64,000 nucleotides of DNA. Origin: Lacrimispora sinapis (lineage in GTDB: Bacteria > Bacillota > Clostridia > Lachnospirales > Lachnospiraceae). The notes under the pieces are model-generated. The model did not search any database. It saw only the letters and a program-made list of their open reading frames with translations, and was not told where the DNA came from. The number at the start of each line of letters is the position of its first letter. The stretch's first letter is position 1. Positions 52,481 to 61,860 of this stretch are shown in pieces. The stretch is taken from positions 3,689,648 to 3,753,647 of the forward strand of contig NZ_CP141832.1 in the NCBI RefSeq assembly GCF_043633585.1. Reading direction: 5' to 3'. A program made the position numbers and the translations under genes.

Positions 52481-53512
52481 TTATTTATTGCGGTTACGAA
52501 ACAGTAAGTAGATAAAAAACGGTGCGCCCACAGCAGCCGTCAACACACCAACCGGAATATCCTTGGGCAAAAACAGTGTCCTTGCCACAGTATCTGCCAG
52601 AAGGACCAGTATCCCTCCTGTAAAAGCCGATGCCGGAAGCACTGACTGCATGGACAGACCACAGAGCTTCCGCGCTATATGAGGGCCAATCAAGCCTACA
52701 AATCCAACCGCTCCGGCAACTGCCACCGAGGAGGCAGAGAGAGCCACACTAATAAAAATCAGTACCGCCCGATGACGCTGGACCGGGGAACCCAGAGCCG
52801 CTGCTATATCATCCCCCATTTCCTGCAGAGCCAGATGTCTGCTATATAAAAATGCAATGGGAAAAAGAACAGCGGTCCATGGAAGCAATGTAAAAATGTT
52901 TCTCCAGGAGGACCCATATACACTTCCTGTCATCCATACATAAGCCTTGCTCGCCGAGGCACTTGGACTAATGGTGATCATAAATGTCGTCAACGCACCG
53001 GTAACGGCTGAAATTCCGATACCGATCAATACCATGCGGGTAGGTCTGATACCCTGATTCCATGCCAGTACATAAATCAAAAAAGACACTCCTCCTGCGC
53101 CGCACAGGGCCGCAACAGGCAGCCAATGGATGCTGATCTTTCCCGAAAAAACAGTCAGAAATAATATTGCGGCAAAAGAAGCACCATTGGAAATTCCAAT
53201 AATATCCGGGGAGGCAAGAGGATTGCGAATTATTCCCTGTAATATGGCTCCTGCAACGCTCAGGGAAGCTCCCGCAAGCACTGCAACAAGAATCCGCGGC
53301 AGCCTCATTTCCATAATGACCAGCCATGCATAGGAATTCTCTCCCCTGACAGCCTCATATAAATCAGTCAGGGAAAACCACTGACTCCCCGCAGCCAGAC
53401 TCACTCCAATCAGAACAAGAAGGACAAGCAACAGCCCTAAAAGGACTTGAATGTTACGGGTATCATATAAAAAAGTGATTTTTTCCTGTTTACTCCGAAA
53501 TATACGTTCCAT
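52481..53512 (-). CDS. Siderophore-type ABC permease (FecCD), second subunit
   Basis: A 343-aa membrane protein with about nine or ten helices. The FecCD signatures are PRILVAVLAGASLSVAGAIL, NPLASPDIIGISNGASF and GLIGPHIARKL. It overlaps the preceding permease by one base, so the two are made together as a heterodimeric channel. Confidence 0.95.
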   Translation of the reverse strand: MERIFRSKQEKITFLYDTRNIQVLLGLLLVLLVLIGVSLAAGSQWFSLTDLYEAVRGENSYAWLVIMEMRLPRILVAVLAGASLSVAGAILQGIIRNPLASPDIIGISNGASFAAILFLTVFSGKISIHWLPVAALCGAGGVSFLIYVLAWNQGIRPTRMVLIGIGISAVTGALTTFMITISPSASASKAYVWMTGSVYGSSWRNIFTLLPWTAVLFPIAFLYSRHLALQEMGDDIAAALGSPVQRHRAVLIFISVALSASSVAVAGAVGFVGLIGPHIARKLCGLSMQSVLPASAFTGGILVLLADTVARTLFLPKDIPVGVLTAAVGAPFFIYLLFRNRNK

Positions 53513-54537
53513 TATGAACCTCCTTCCTTAAAATGCAGTTCTTTTTTGGCGGTATAGACAAAGAACGGTGCCCCGATCAAAGCTGTCATAATGCCGATAG
53601 GTACTTCTCCGGGCATAATGACATAGCGCACTGCCACATCTGCAAGCAAAACCAGAATGGCACCCAAAAGGGCACTGTAAGGTATTACCCACCGGTAGTC
53701 CGTTCCCACCAAAAAACGGGCCATATGAGGCATTACTAGTCCTACAAAGCCAATAGCCCCCGCAACAGATACGGAACTCCCTGCAAGCGCAACAATCACA
53801 ACGGCACAGATCAATTTCACGGCCATCGTATTCTGTCCAAGTCCTTTGGCAATGTCTTCCCCTGAAATCAAAATATTAATGGGACCAGCTAACAGTTGCG
53901 CTGCCGTCAACCCCAGCAACAGATAAGGAAGAACTATTTTTAACTGCTCCAGCTCCCTCCCTGCAATTGATCCGGAAAGCCAGAAAAGAACGTCCTGAAG
54001 TCCCGCTTCATTCAACACTAACATCCCCTGAGTAAAAGAAGAAAATAAAGCGGATATAGCAGTACCGCCCAATACGATTTTAACCGGGGTAAGTCCGTCC
54101 CTGCCTAAGGAACCAAGTCCGAAAACAGCCGCCGCTGAAACTGCTGAACCGAAAAAAGCAACCCAGATCAAAAGATTCATGGATTTCACATTTCCCATAT
54201 TCAAAGCTGCCACTATAAAAAATACGGCACCGGAATTGATTCCTAATAAGCTTGGAGAGGCAAGGGGATTGCGGGTAAGCGCCTGAGTCAAAGTGCCTGC
54301 CACCGCCAAAGCTGCTCCCACCAATAAGGCGATCACAGCACGGGGAAGTCTTGTGGTCCGGATGATCATCTGATCCATTGCACTGCTGTCATAAGCAAAC
54401 AAAGCCTTCCACACGGAATCCGACGGCAGCCTGGTACTTCCCAGCCATAGATTGAAAAAAAAGGCGGCAGCCAGAAACAGACAGCCAATCAAAAGGCCCG
54501 TCCCACGCCGCCAGGTTTTACTTAACAACAAAATCAC
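53512..54537 (-). CDS. Siderophore-type ABC permease (FecCD), first subunit
   Basis: A 341-aa paralogue of the next gene with the same signatures: PRAVIALLVGAALAVAGTL, NPLASPSLLGINSGAVF and GLVMPHMARFL. It starts with GTG after TAGGAAAG and follows the substrate-binding lipoprotein by 51 bases. Confidence 0.95.
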   Translation of the reverse strand: MILLLSKTWRRGTGLLIGCLFLAAAFFFNLWLGSTRLPSDSVWKALFAYDSSAMDQMIIRTTRLPRAVIALLVGAALAVAGTLTQALTRNPLASPSLLGINSGAVFFIVAALNMGNVKSMNLLIWVAFFGSAVSAAAVFGLGSLGRDGLTPVKIVLGGTAISALFSSFTQGMLVLNEAGLQDVLFWLSGSIAGRELEQLKIVLPYLLLGLTAAQLLAGPINILISGEDIAKGLGQNTMAVKLICAVVIVALAGSSVSVAGAIGFVGLVMPHMARFLVGTDYRWVIPYSALLGAILVLLADVAVRYVIMPGEVPIGIMTALIGAPFFVYTAKKELHFKEGGS

Positions 54538-54588
54538 ACCACTTTCCTAACATTTGATCCGGGCAGTCATAACCACCCGGATCTGTTT

Positions 54589-55560
54589 TTATTTTGAAGA
54601 CTGAATATTAAAATATCGGTATAAATCATCTAACATTAAGGAAGCTGCAAGAGGCCCGGAGCCATTGTTCCAAACCGCCGTGTTTACCAAATAGATCCGG
54701 TTGGTCTGCGCGGCTTTTAAATTTTTAAAAAGAGGATGCTCCATCCAGGAAGTGCGCAGATCCACCCGTCCGTCGTCCCGGTCCATACTGGTCTGGTCAA
54801 AGATAATATCCGCATCCATCTGAGGAATACTTTCTTTTGTTGTCAGCTTCACTCCCCATTCTTCTCCCTTTTGGTTCTCCGGTCTCTTTATTCCCAGTTC
54901 ATCAAGTACCAAAGCGGCAAATCCGGAGTAAACAATTCTTGCATGATCTGAGCGGAAATCTATAATAGCAACCGTTTTTTGTTGAAGCTCCTCTCCCGCA
55001 TCTTTCTTAAATTTTGCAACCTTTTGGTCCCACTCCTTTAAAAAAGCTTCTTCTTTTTCCTGCTTATTAAGGGCTTCTGCCGTCAAATGAAGCGTATCCT
55101 TCCAAATATGCACCTCTTCCGTCATCACAGTTGGTGCGATTGCAGAAAGCTGTTCACTGATTTTTTCATGGCGGGTTTTTGAAGCAATAATCAGATCCGG
55201 CTTTAATCCTGCAATCATTTCCAGATTCGGTTGGTTTTCATCACCAAGATTTACAACTCCATCCATTTGACTGCGTATATATTCGTACCACGGCTTTTCA
55301 ATCCAGGACTCCACAGCACCCACAGGCTTAACTCCCAGAGTCAAAGATGCATCCGTAGCTCCCTGAAACAGCGTAACCACGCGCAAAGGTGTTCCCTTAA
55401 TTTCAGTTTCTCCCATGGCGTGGGAAATTGTACGGACCTCCTCCTTTTCCGCTGCTACAGAGGTGCTTTCCTTCTCCGCAGACTGACCACATGCCGTCAG
55501 CATGGAGGCAGCCAGCAGGATTCCCAGGAAAGTCTTACCAGTTCTTTTTAAGTTCCACAT
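54589..55560 (-). CDS. Iron-siderophore substrate-binding lipoprotein
   Basis: A 323-aa FhuD/FepB-type binding protein. The signal peptide ends in the lipobox LTAC (AASMLTACGQ). The body has the class III pattern: an N-terminal lobe with RVVTLFQGATDASLTLG, MIAGLKPDLIIAS, a long connecting helix and a C-terminal lobe. GAAGGAGAG precedes the ATG. It is first of four importer genes, downstream of the Btr-like regulator and a direct-repeat site. Confidence 0.93.
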   Translation of the reverse strand: MWNLKRTGKTFLGILLAASMLTACGQSAEKESTSVAAEKEEVRTISHAMGETEIKGTPLRVVTLFQGATDASLTLGVKPVGAVESWIEKPWYEYIRSQMDGVVNLGDENQPNLEMIAGLKPDLIIASKTRHEKISEQLSAIAPTVMTEEVHIWKDTLHLTAEALNKQEKEEAFLKEWDQKVAKFKKDAGEELQQKTVAIIDFRSDHARIVYSGFAALVLDELGIKRPENQKGEEWGVKLTTKESIPQMDADIIFDQTSMDRDDGRVDLRTSWMEHPLFKNLKAAQTNRIYLVNTAVWNNGSGPLAASLMLDDLYRYFNIQSSK

Positions 55561-55608
55561 AAATTTATCTCTCCTTCGACGAATTTTTACTTTTTATTTT
55601 CCTTGTTC

Positions 55609-55675
55609 ATTATAAAAAAGAAAGATTTGGTTGAACATGTAGAAATCTGACATTGATATGTACATTTCTGACATT
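55609..55675 (-). promoter_or_regulatory. Importer promoter with AraC-type direct repeats
   Basis: Minus strand: -10 TATAAT (55609-55614), a 17-base spacer and a poor -35 TGTTCA (55632-55637). Immediately upstream, AATGTCAGA occurs twice exactly 21 bases apart (55646-55654 and 55667-55675), with further matches around it. Two same-face repeats next to a weak -35 are typical of an AraC-family activator site. Confidence 0.75.
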
Positions 55676-55712
55676 TTCCGTATTTCCTAAACAAAACTCT
55701 TTTTTACAATCG

Positions 55713-57323
55713 TCAGCAGAGATTTTTTTGTACACATTCCAGCAACCGTTCATGGGACCAGGCATTATAGCTGGTACAAAGATGTCCGCTCTCCAGAAGA
55801 CAAAGTACCTTTCCCTGTGCCACAGCAGGAAACTGATTCCACACAAAGCTGGTTTCCAATCTGTTTAGTCTCCGAACCATGCTTTGAGTTGTTTTGGGGC
55901 TTCCGTCGTTCTGGACACTGAACAATATCATCCGCTCCACCTGGTAGGATGACAATTCCTGCAAAGATACCGGTATGTAATGGGCAATCCTGTCTACCCC
56001 TTCAGGCATCTGCATTTCCAGGTCTCCATATAACACTTCTCCAAGATTACGCCTTCCAAAAATGTACAATTGTCCGTAACCATCCATTCCGACCAGCAAA
56101 ACACGCTCAGAGCCTATTTTTTTGCGGACCGCTCGCCGTATTTTTTGGACCTTGTCCTCATACCGCTCCATGAAGCGGAGTGCCTCCGGCTGTCTTCCGA
56201 TGACTCTGGAGATTTCCTTCAGCTGGTGTCTCCAGTCCTGCCAGAAATCCAGCATCAGAGTGGGAGCAATCTGATCCAATTGCTGTAACCGGGAAGAAAT
56301 GGCCTCATCCCGGTTACAACGCATGAGGATCATTTCCGGTTTTACATCAAGGAGCCTGTCCATATCAGGCAGAAACTGCCCCACGGACCGAACCTCTTTC
56401 AAATTGTTCCCCGCCTGAAACGCATTGTTTAAGACCGCAGCATAAGGAGTAATACCAAGAGCAAGCAAGTGCCCCGTAGTGAGGTGATTCAGTGATGCAA
56501 TTCTTTCGCCCTGTTTCAGCCGCTTCATATAAGCAACCGGAGAAATCCCCATCCGCTCCTTGAATTTACGGCTAAAATAAAATTCATCATTGAACCCAAG
56601 ATCATAGGCAATCCTTTTTGAAGATTCATTGCTATGAAGAAGCCTGCTCTTGGCGTGATACACCCTAAGATTTGTAAGATAGCGGATAGGACTTTCCTTA
56701 TAATACTGTTTAAAAGCTCTGGAATAATAATCCGGATGAAGACCTGCCACAGCCGCCAGCTGATCTCTGGTAACCGGCTCTCTATAATGCTCCTTCATAT
56801 ATTCTATACTTGCCAGTAAACGTTCCTCAGTCGTAACCCTTTGCTGCAGGTCTTCCTCTTCCGGCTGAAAAAGCTGTGCGAGAAGTGTATACAACCGGGA
56901 CTGGGCCTGCAGATAGTCTCCCGGCCGCCTGCTTCCTGCAAGAAGCTTCAGCTCCTTCATCTGCTTGATTCCTGTTTCCCTGTTCAGGAGGGTACACCCC
57001 CATAACCGGTTAGAAAAATCGTTTTCCACTCCCCCTAACCGGTTGGTTCGCAACCACTGAAATGTCAGCCGGCAGCCGGCAGCCTTTGCATCCGGAGACA
57101 ATTTAATCCCGCAGGCACGAAAACTGGAGGCGCCGATCATGAGTCCCGGACACAGCCTTACTGTTTTATCACAGATCTGAAGGGAACCTGAGGCATCATT
57201 TAAGAATAAAACAGAAGAAGTATTTTCATCTTTTAACGCAGATTCCAGGCTGAGAAAAGAACTTACCTTTAAAAGCTTAAATGTATAGGATTCAATAACA
57301 TCCGTATTCTCTATATTTGTCAT
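55713..57323 (-). CDS. Btr-like AraC regulator with siderophore-binding domain
   Basis: A 536-aa fusion. The two-helix AraC DNA-binding domain lies at about residues 165-265 (RDQLAAVAGLHPDYYSRAFK and KRIAYDLGFNDEFYFSRKFK). The C-terminal ~250 residues (LLALGITPYAAVLNN, MDRLLDVKPEMILMRCN) are a periplasmic-binding-protein fold like FhuD, though cytoplasmic here. This is the layout of B. subtilis Btr, which binds bacillibactin and activates its importer. The importer genes follow in the same direction. The N-terminal ~150 residues are cupin-like. Confidence 0.88.
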   Translation of the reverse strand: MTNIENTDVIESYTFKLLKVSSFLSLESALKDENTSSVLFLNDASGSLQICDKTVRLCPGLMIGASSFRACGIKLSPDAKAAGCRLTFQWLRTNRLGGVENDFSNRLWGCTLLNRETGIKQMKELKLLAGSRRPGDYLQAQSRLYTLLAQLFQPEEEDLQQRVTTEERLLASIEYMKEHYREPVTRDQLAAVAGLHPDYYSRAFKQYYKESPIRYLTNLRVYHAKSRLLHSNESSKRIAYDLGFNDEFYFSRKFKERMGISPVAYMKRLKQGERIASLNHLTTGHLLALGITPYAAVLNNAFQAGNNLKEVRSVGQFLPDMDRLLDVKPEMILMRCNRDEAISSRLQQLDQIAPTLMLDFWQDWRHQLKEISRVIGRQPEALRFMERYEDKVQKIRRAVRKKIGSERVLLVGMDGYGQLYIFGRRNLGEVLYGDLEMQMPEGVDRIAHYIPVSLQELSSYQVERMILFSVQNDGSPKTTQSMVRRLNRLETSFVWNQFPAVAQGKVLCLLESGHLCTSYNAWSHERLLECVQKNLC

Positions 57324-57637
57324 ATCTAAAAATCTCCTTCATTAAACAGCAGTTTATCATCTTCCTTTTGACATAAGCCCAAAATACGAAACTGAATTCC
57401 CGCCGCTGAACACGATGTGATTAAAACACGGTAAATAGGATTGCATAAAGTTAGTTGTGGCTAACCAATACGTTCATCATAACAAAAGTTATTTAAAAAA
57501 ACAATAGCTTCACAGCAACTATGAGAATCTTTCACAGGTCTCTCATTTTAATACTAAATATCTACCAATTTATAATCCACTATAGTATAATAAAACCAGC
57601 AAAAGCCACAAAACAAGCATGTTAAGGGAGGTATTTT
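57324..57637. other. Divergent intergenic region between the Btr-like gene and the GH43 gene
   Basis: A short inverted repeat GTTAG-N6-CTAAC (57450-57465) and a TATAAT at 57586-57591 are present. No convincing -35 partner was found for either gene. GGGAGG precedes the GH43 ATG. Confidence 0.45.
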
Positions 57638-58513
57638 ATGAAACGGCAAGAAATTAACATCAGAGACCCATTTGTATTGACTGAAAACGGCACTTACTAT
57701 TTATATGGAACCCGAGCAGAGACCTGCTGGATGGAAGCCGACGGCTTTGACTGCTATACCAGCAATGATTTAGAAAACTGGGATGGCCCTTTTGAAGTAT
57801 TTTGTAAGCCGAAAGATTTCTGGGCGGATAAAAACTGCTGGGCACCAGAGGTCCATAAGTATAACGGTTCCTACTATATGTTTGCCACCTTTAAAGACAG
57901 CAAAGCCTGCGGCGGAACCGCAATATTAAAAGCCTCTCATCCACTTGGTCCATTTACCGGTCACAGTGAAAAACAGATCACCCCGCATGGTTGGGAGTGC
58001 ATCGACGGTACCTTTTACGTGAGTCCTAAGAAAACTCCATACATGGTTTTTGTACACGAATGGGTCCAAATCTCAGATGGTTCTATCTGTGCCGTAGAAC
58101 TCAGCAAAGATTTAAAAAAAGCCGTTTCCCAGCCCTTTGTCCTCTTCCACGCCTCTGAAGCCTCCGGATGGGTGGTCCCCATCACGCCAGAGAACAGACC
58201 CGGAACCCACTACGTAACAGACGGTCCTTTTCTATACCGTACCCAAAATAACCGCCTCCTCCTGCTTTGGTCAAGCTTTGGAAAAGAGGGATATACCGAA
58301 GCCCTTGCCTATTCCGACAACGGTGACATTACCGGAAAATGGAACCAGGATGACAGGCTTCTCTTTCAGAAAGACGGCGGTCACGGCATGATTTTTCCAA
58401 GCGTGAACGGTGAATTATATCTTACACTCCATACACCCAACGAGCATTTAAAAGAGCGTCCCGTCTTTTACCCCTTGGAAGAAAAAGACGACACGCTCTG
58501 GCTGAAAGGATAA
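57638..58513 (+). CDS. Glycoside hydrolase family 43-like enzyme
   Basis: A 291-aa five-bladed beta-propeller hydrolase. The N-terminal INIRDPFVLTENGTYYLYG holds the catalytic base aspartate of GH43, CWAPEVHKYNGSYYMF and CIDGTFYVSP are typical blade sequences, and YVTDGPFLYR is near the C-terminal blades. There is no signal peptide, so it acts on imported oligosaccharides, plausibly arabinosides or xylosides. The AraC regulator starts four bases after it. Confidence 0.88.
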   Translation: MKRQEINIRDPFVLTENGTYYLYGTRAETCWMEADGFDCYTSNDLENWDGPFEVFCKPKDFWADKNCWAPEVHKYNGSYYMFATFKDSKACGGTAILKASHPLGPFTGHSEKQITPHGWECIDGTFYVSPKKTPYMVFVHEWVQISDGSICAVELSKDLKKAVSQPFVLFHASEASGWVVPITPENRPGTHYVTDGPFLYRTQNNRLLLLWSSFGKEGYTEALAYSDNGDITGKWNQDDRLLFQKDGGHGMIFPSVNGELYLTLHTPNEHLKERPVFYPLEEKDDTLWLKG

Positions 58514-58517
58514 TAGT

Positions 58518-59387
58518 ATGAAAGAAGTCATCTTTGCAGGAACCTGCGGCGGCATAGGAATCAGCCATGTAGCCCGTGACTGTGACTTTGCAAAAACCAT
58601 AGGATTTTATAAAAATGAGTATCAGATCCATTACATACTGGATGGAGAACGATATTTCTATTCGGAAAATAAAAGCTGCAGGATGTCAAAAGGCACCCTG
58701 TCTTTTATTGATAAAAAAAAGATTCCTTTTACAAATGTGATCGGCGGAAAGTTCCATGAACGTGTCTTGATCGAAATTGAAGAAAGCTGGCTGACTTCTG
58801 CCGGAACCGTCATGGAACTAGATTTTATCCGTTTTTTTCAGAACTATCACGGTGTATTTTCCCTTGATGAGACCCGAAGAAATCAGATGGAACAATATTT
58901 GAGTGAGATGGAACAGACAATACAGAATAATATTCCGTTTGCTTGCGCAGAAATCAAGAAAATTTTGTTTTCCGTCTTTCTCATGGTTTTAAAAGGAGAG
59001 GGCATCAAGCCGGAAGAACCCGATCATCAAAAAGGAAAGATGATACGCTATGTAAAAGTTTCTGAGATTATGAGTTATATTATGGAACATTCCTGTGAGA
59101 TCTGCGGGCTGGAAGATCTTGCAGCTATTTTTTACCTGGATAAAAGCTATTTAAGCCGGATATTCAAAGAAGTGACCAATTTTACCGTAAACGAATTTAT
59201 GAACTGCCAAAGAATTGAACAAGCACGGCGCCTTCTTCTTAATGATTCCCTTTCAATGGAAGATATATCCAAAAAATTAGGTTACGAACGGCTCTCATAC
59301 TTTGACCGGGTCTTTAAAAAACATACGGGAACCACCCCGCTCCAATACCGGAAGTCAAAGAAAAATCCAGGAAACCGGTCAATATAG
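58518..59387 (+). CDS. AraC-family transcriptional regulator
   Basis: A 289-aa regulator with an N-terminal cupin-like sensor (YQIHYILDGERYFYSENKS) and a C-terminal double helix-turn-helix (LEDLAAIFYLDKSYLSRIFK and MEDISKKLGYERLSYFDRVFK, then GTTPLQYRK). It is co-transcribed with the GH43 gene and likely controls the local sugar genes. Confidence 0.9.
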   Translation: MKEVIFAGTCGGIGISHVARDCDFAKTIGFYKNEYQIHYILDGERYFYSENKSCRMSKGTLSFIDKKKIPFTNVIGGKFHERVLIEIEESWLTSAGTVMELDFIRFFQNYHGVFSLDETRRNQMEQYLSEMEQTIQNNIPFACAEIKKILFSVFLMVLKGEGIKPEEPDHQKGKMIRYVKVSEIMSYIMEHSCEICGLEDLAAIFYLDKSYLSRIFKEVTNFTVNEFMNCQRIEQARRLLLNDSLSMEDISKKLGYERLSYFDRVFKKHTGTTPLQYRKSKKNPGNRSI

Positions 59388-59554
59388 TGCAAATTTAATT
59401 CTTTTTCCAATGTATTGGTGTTTTGCCTAAATATGATTGTTATTTCACCATTATTATATTAAAATGTTACATATATTTACTGAATCCGGATGGTAAAAAT
59501 AGCAAAAATAACAAATGTATGCGTAACAGCAAAACATGAAACGGAGGAAGCGGC
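59388..59554. other. Spacer at a probable deletion junction
   Basis: This 167-base gap precedes a sugar permease lacking its first helix. No remnant of a binding protein or first permease can be read here, although these normally precede such a permease. Confidence 0.4.
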
Positions 59555-60262
59555 ATGGACTTAATTCCATATCACTGGAGAATTGAAAATTTTACCAATG
59601 GCTATAAGGGCTTTGGCGGAATCAGTTTTCAGATATTCTTTCAGAATTCTTTACTGGTTGCCTCCATTTCGACCCTGGCAACGGTCCTCTCCTCTTCCTG
59701 CGTGGCCTATGCCTTTTCAAGAGTTCCTTTTAAAGGGCGCAATCTCTGGTTTATGGCAATGATCGGAACCATGATGCTGCCCTCTCAAATCATTTTGGTT
59801 CCCCAATACATTATATACAACAAACTTCATCTTGTAGGAACCTATCTCCCCCTCCTACTGCCTCATTTTTTCGGCCAGGCTTTTTTTATCTACCAGATGA
59901 TGCAGTTTGGAGCCGGTATTCCAAGGGACTTAGACGAAGCTGCCATCATCGACGGCTGCAGCAAGTATTCTATTTTTACCAGAATTTTTCTGCCTTTGTT
60001 AAAACCCTCCATTGTAACCACCATCATCATTCAGTTCTACTGGAAATGGGATGATTTTATGTCACCGATGATTTACCTAAGCAAGCCCAATTTATATACA
60101 GCCTCCGTGGCCATCAAAAATTTTGCTGATTCCACCTCCACCACTGATTATGGTGCCATGTTTGCCATGTCCACCTTATCCCTGGTTCCTGTATTCCTGA
60201 TCTTTCTGTTTTTCAACCGCTATCTGGTAGAAGGAATCAGCGGAAGTGGTATCAAAGGTTAA
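59555..60262 (+). CDS. Sugar ABC transporter permease, N-terminally truncated
   Basis: A 235-aa MalG-type inner-membrane permease. The EAA loop that contacts the ATPase is visible as DLDEAAIIDGCSKYSIFTRIFLP. Family members are about 270-300 aa and begin with a helix and a short outside loop; this protein begins within that loop (MDLIPYHWRIENF), so the first helix is missing. Upstream in frame there is a TGA five codons before the ATG. A GGAGG seven bases before the ATG allows translation. No partner permease, binding protein or ATPase is in the window, so it is probably non-functional. Confidence 0.82.
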   Translation: MDLIPYHWRIENFTNGYKGFGGISFQIFFQNSLLVASISTLATVLSSSCVAYAFSRVPFKGRNLWFMAMIGTMMLPSQIILVPQYIIYNKLHLVGTYLPLLLPHFFGQAFFIYQMMQFGAGIPRDLDEAAIIDGCSKYSIFTRIFLPLLKPSIVTTIIIQFYWKWDDFMSPMIYLSKPNLYTASVAIKNFADSTSTTDYGAMFAMSTLSLVPVFLIFLFFNRYLVEGISGSGIKG

Positions 60263-60287
60263 AAAACAGCTGCAGAAAGGGTTTATT

Positions 60288-61715
60288 GTGAAAATAAAAA
60301 CAAACGTATCATTTAAAACCTCTTATGAACTATTACAAAAACTGGTGGACACCGCCGAAGAAAAATCCTTAAATAATTTAAAACAGTTCGAGTCCCGGAT
60401 GGTCTTAATTGAAGGAGGCGGCTATGAAAAAATATGGCTGGAGACACAACCCATGGGCGGCGAAATGTATGCCAAAAGAAATTTAGAGGCTGGGCTTAAT
60501 AACAATCTTTTATTTATGGAAACCCAGAGAGAGGATGGAAGGCTTCCCGGAAGCATAGCCTTACTGGATGGAACCATAACTCCCCAATTTAATAAATTTC
60601 AGGGCTTTTGCTTTCCATCCTCCGCTCTTAACATGTACTATCTAATAGGGAAAGAGGACGATTATCTCACCCTTCTTGCTTCTGCTTTAGAAAAATTCGA
60701 TTCATATTTATGGAAAGTACGGGATTCCGACGGGGATGGCTGTCTGGAAAGCTGGTGCAAATATGACACCGGAGAAGATTATGCCCTGCGCTATGGGGAT
60801 GCCCCTGATGACTGGGACAAGGAAACACCTCCAAAAAACTGCCGCATCGTGCCTATGGCCTCCCTGGACATCATGAGTTTTTCTTATTCCGCGAGAGAAA
60901 CCTTATCAAAGATCGGAAGGATCAAAGGTGATTCCTCCATAACGGACCGGTGGTTAAAAAAAGCCCGTTCCATTAAGAAAACCATACAGACTTACCTTTG
61001 GGATGAAGCAAGAGGTGCCTGCTTTGACCGGGATAAGCATCATAAGCCGCTGGATGTCCTGACTCATAATAATTTAAGAGCCATGTATTGGAACAGCCTA
61101 ACACCCTCCATGGCCAGGGAATTTGTGACCAGACACTTACTAAATCCGGAAGAATTCTGGACTCCCATGCCGCTTCCCTCTGTAGCAGTCAACGACCCTC
61201 TGTTTCAAAACATCGAAACCAATAACTGGAGCGGACAGCCCGAAGCACTTACCTACCAGAGAGCCATCCGCGCACTGGAAAATTACGGTTATGATTCTTT
61301 GATCCCGGTTCTCGGAGAAAAATTGTTTCATGCCATTGGAGAGTCCTGCATTTTTGTACAGCAATACGACCCTTTTACCGGACAGCCCTCTCTTCAAAGT
61401 ACTCAAGACTCCTATGGCCCAGCCCTTCTCTCCGTTTTAGAATACGCTGCCCGTATGTTTGGAATTCACCTGGAACAGGACAAGATCTTCTGGGGCACCA
61501 TGGGCGGCCATGAAAGTATTTATGAACAGGTTTGGGGCGAATATTGTTTTAAAATCAGAAACACCGGTGACTATGCAGAAGGATTTATCAATGGGAAGAA
61601 AATATTTGAATCAGGAAAAGATTTAAAACTCATCACAGACCTTAAAGGAAATCTTCTGCATGTAAAACAATTATCAGATAAGGCCAATAAAAGTAATTTA
61701 AAATTTTATCTATAA
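60288..61715 (+). CDS. Glycoside hydrolase, MGH1/GH63-like (alpha/alpha)6 barrel
   Basis: A 475-aa soluble protein. Sequence blocks typical of the toroidal MGH1/GH63/trehalase-type fold are present: SDGDGCLESWCKYDTGED, HNNLRAMYWNSL and NNWSGQPEALTYQRAIRALE. The substrate is uncertain. The start is the GTG at 60288 after AGAAAGG; a longer GTG frame at 60246 overlaps the permease. Its place after the permease and GH43 genes suggests a role in the same sugar pathway. Confidence 0.72.
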   Translation: MKIKTNVSFKTSYELLQKLVDTAEEKSLNNLKQFESRMVLIEGGGYEKIWLETQPMGGEMYAKRNLEAGLNNNLLFMETQREDGRLPGSIALLDGTITPQFNKFQGFCFPSSALNMYYLIGKEDDYLTLLASALEKFDSYLWKVRDSDGDGCLESWCKYDTGEDYALRYGDAPDDWDKETPPKNCRIVPMASLDIMSFSYSARETLSKIGRIKGDSSITDRWLKKARSIKKTIQTYLWDEARGACFDRDKHHKPLDVLTHNNLRAMYWNSLTPSMAREFVTRHLLNPEEFWTPMPLPSVAVNDPLFQNIETNNWSGQPEALTYQRAIRALENYGYDSLIPVLGEKLFHAIGESCIFVQQYDPFTGQPSLQSTQDSYGPALLSVLEYAARMFGIHLEQDKIFWGTMGGHESIYEQVWGEYCFKIRNTGDYAEGFINGKKIFESGKDLKLITDLKGNLLHVKQLSDKANKSNLKFYL

Positions 61716-61860
61716 ATTTTATATTTATTTCCCCAAACCAGTTGTGATCAAATATGATTTGAGATAATATTTAAAGTAATTGGGCAAAGTATTTCTATAA
61801 AATAGTAGAAATACAAAACTCATAAACTGTAAACCAATAACAAGTACGGAGGAAATGATC
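61716..61860 (+). promoter_or_regulatory. pta upstream region with a 9-base inverted repeat
   Basis: GTATTTCTA (61789-61797) and TAGAAATAC (61806-61814) form a perfect inverted repeat with eight bases between, about 45 bases before the pta start. GGAGG precedes the ATG. A clear -35/-10 pair was not found. Confidence 0.5.

Noticed and set aside
57450..57465. GTTAG-N6-CTAAC as a DtxR/IdeR iron-repressor site
   Set aside because: The half sites resemble that class, but the known site has them almost adjacent; the six-base gap does not fit.
59533..59600. Alternative frame starting MKRRKRH over the permease start
   Set aside because: It has no ribosome binding site, reads out of frame with the permease, and its product is not protein-like after a few residues.
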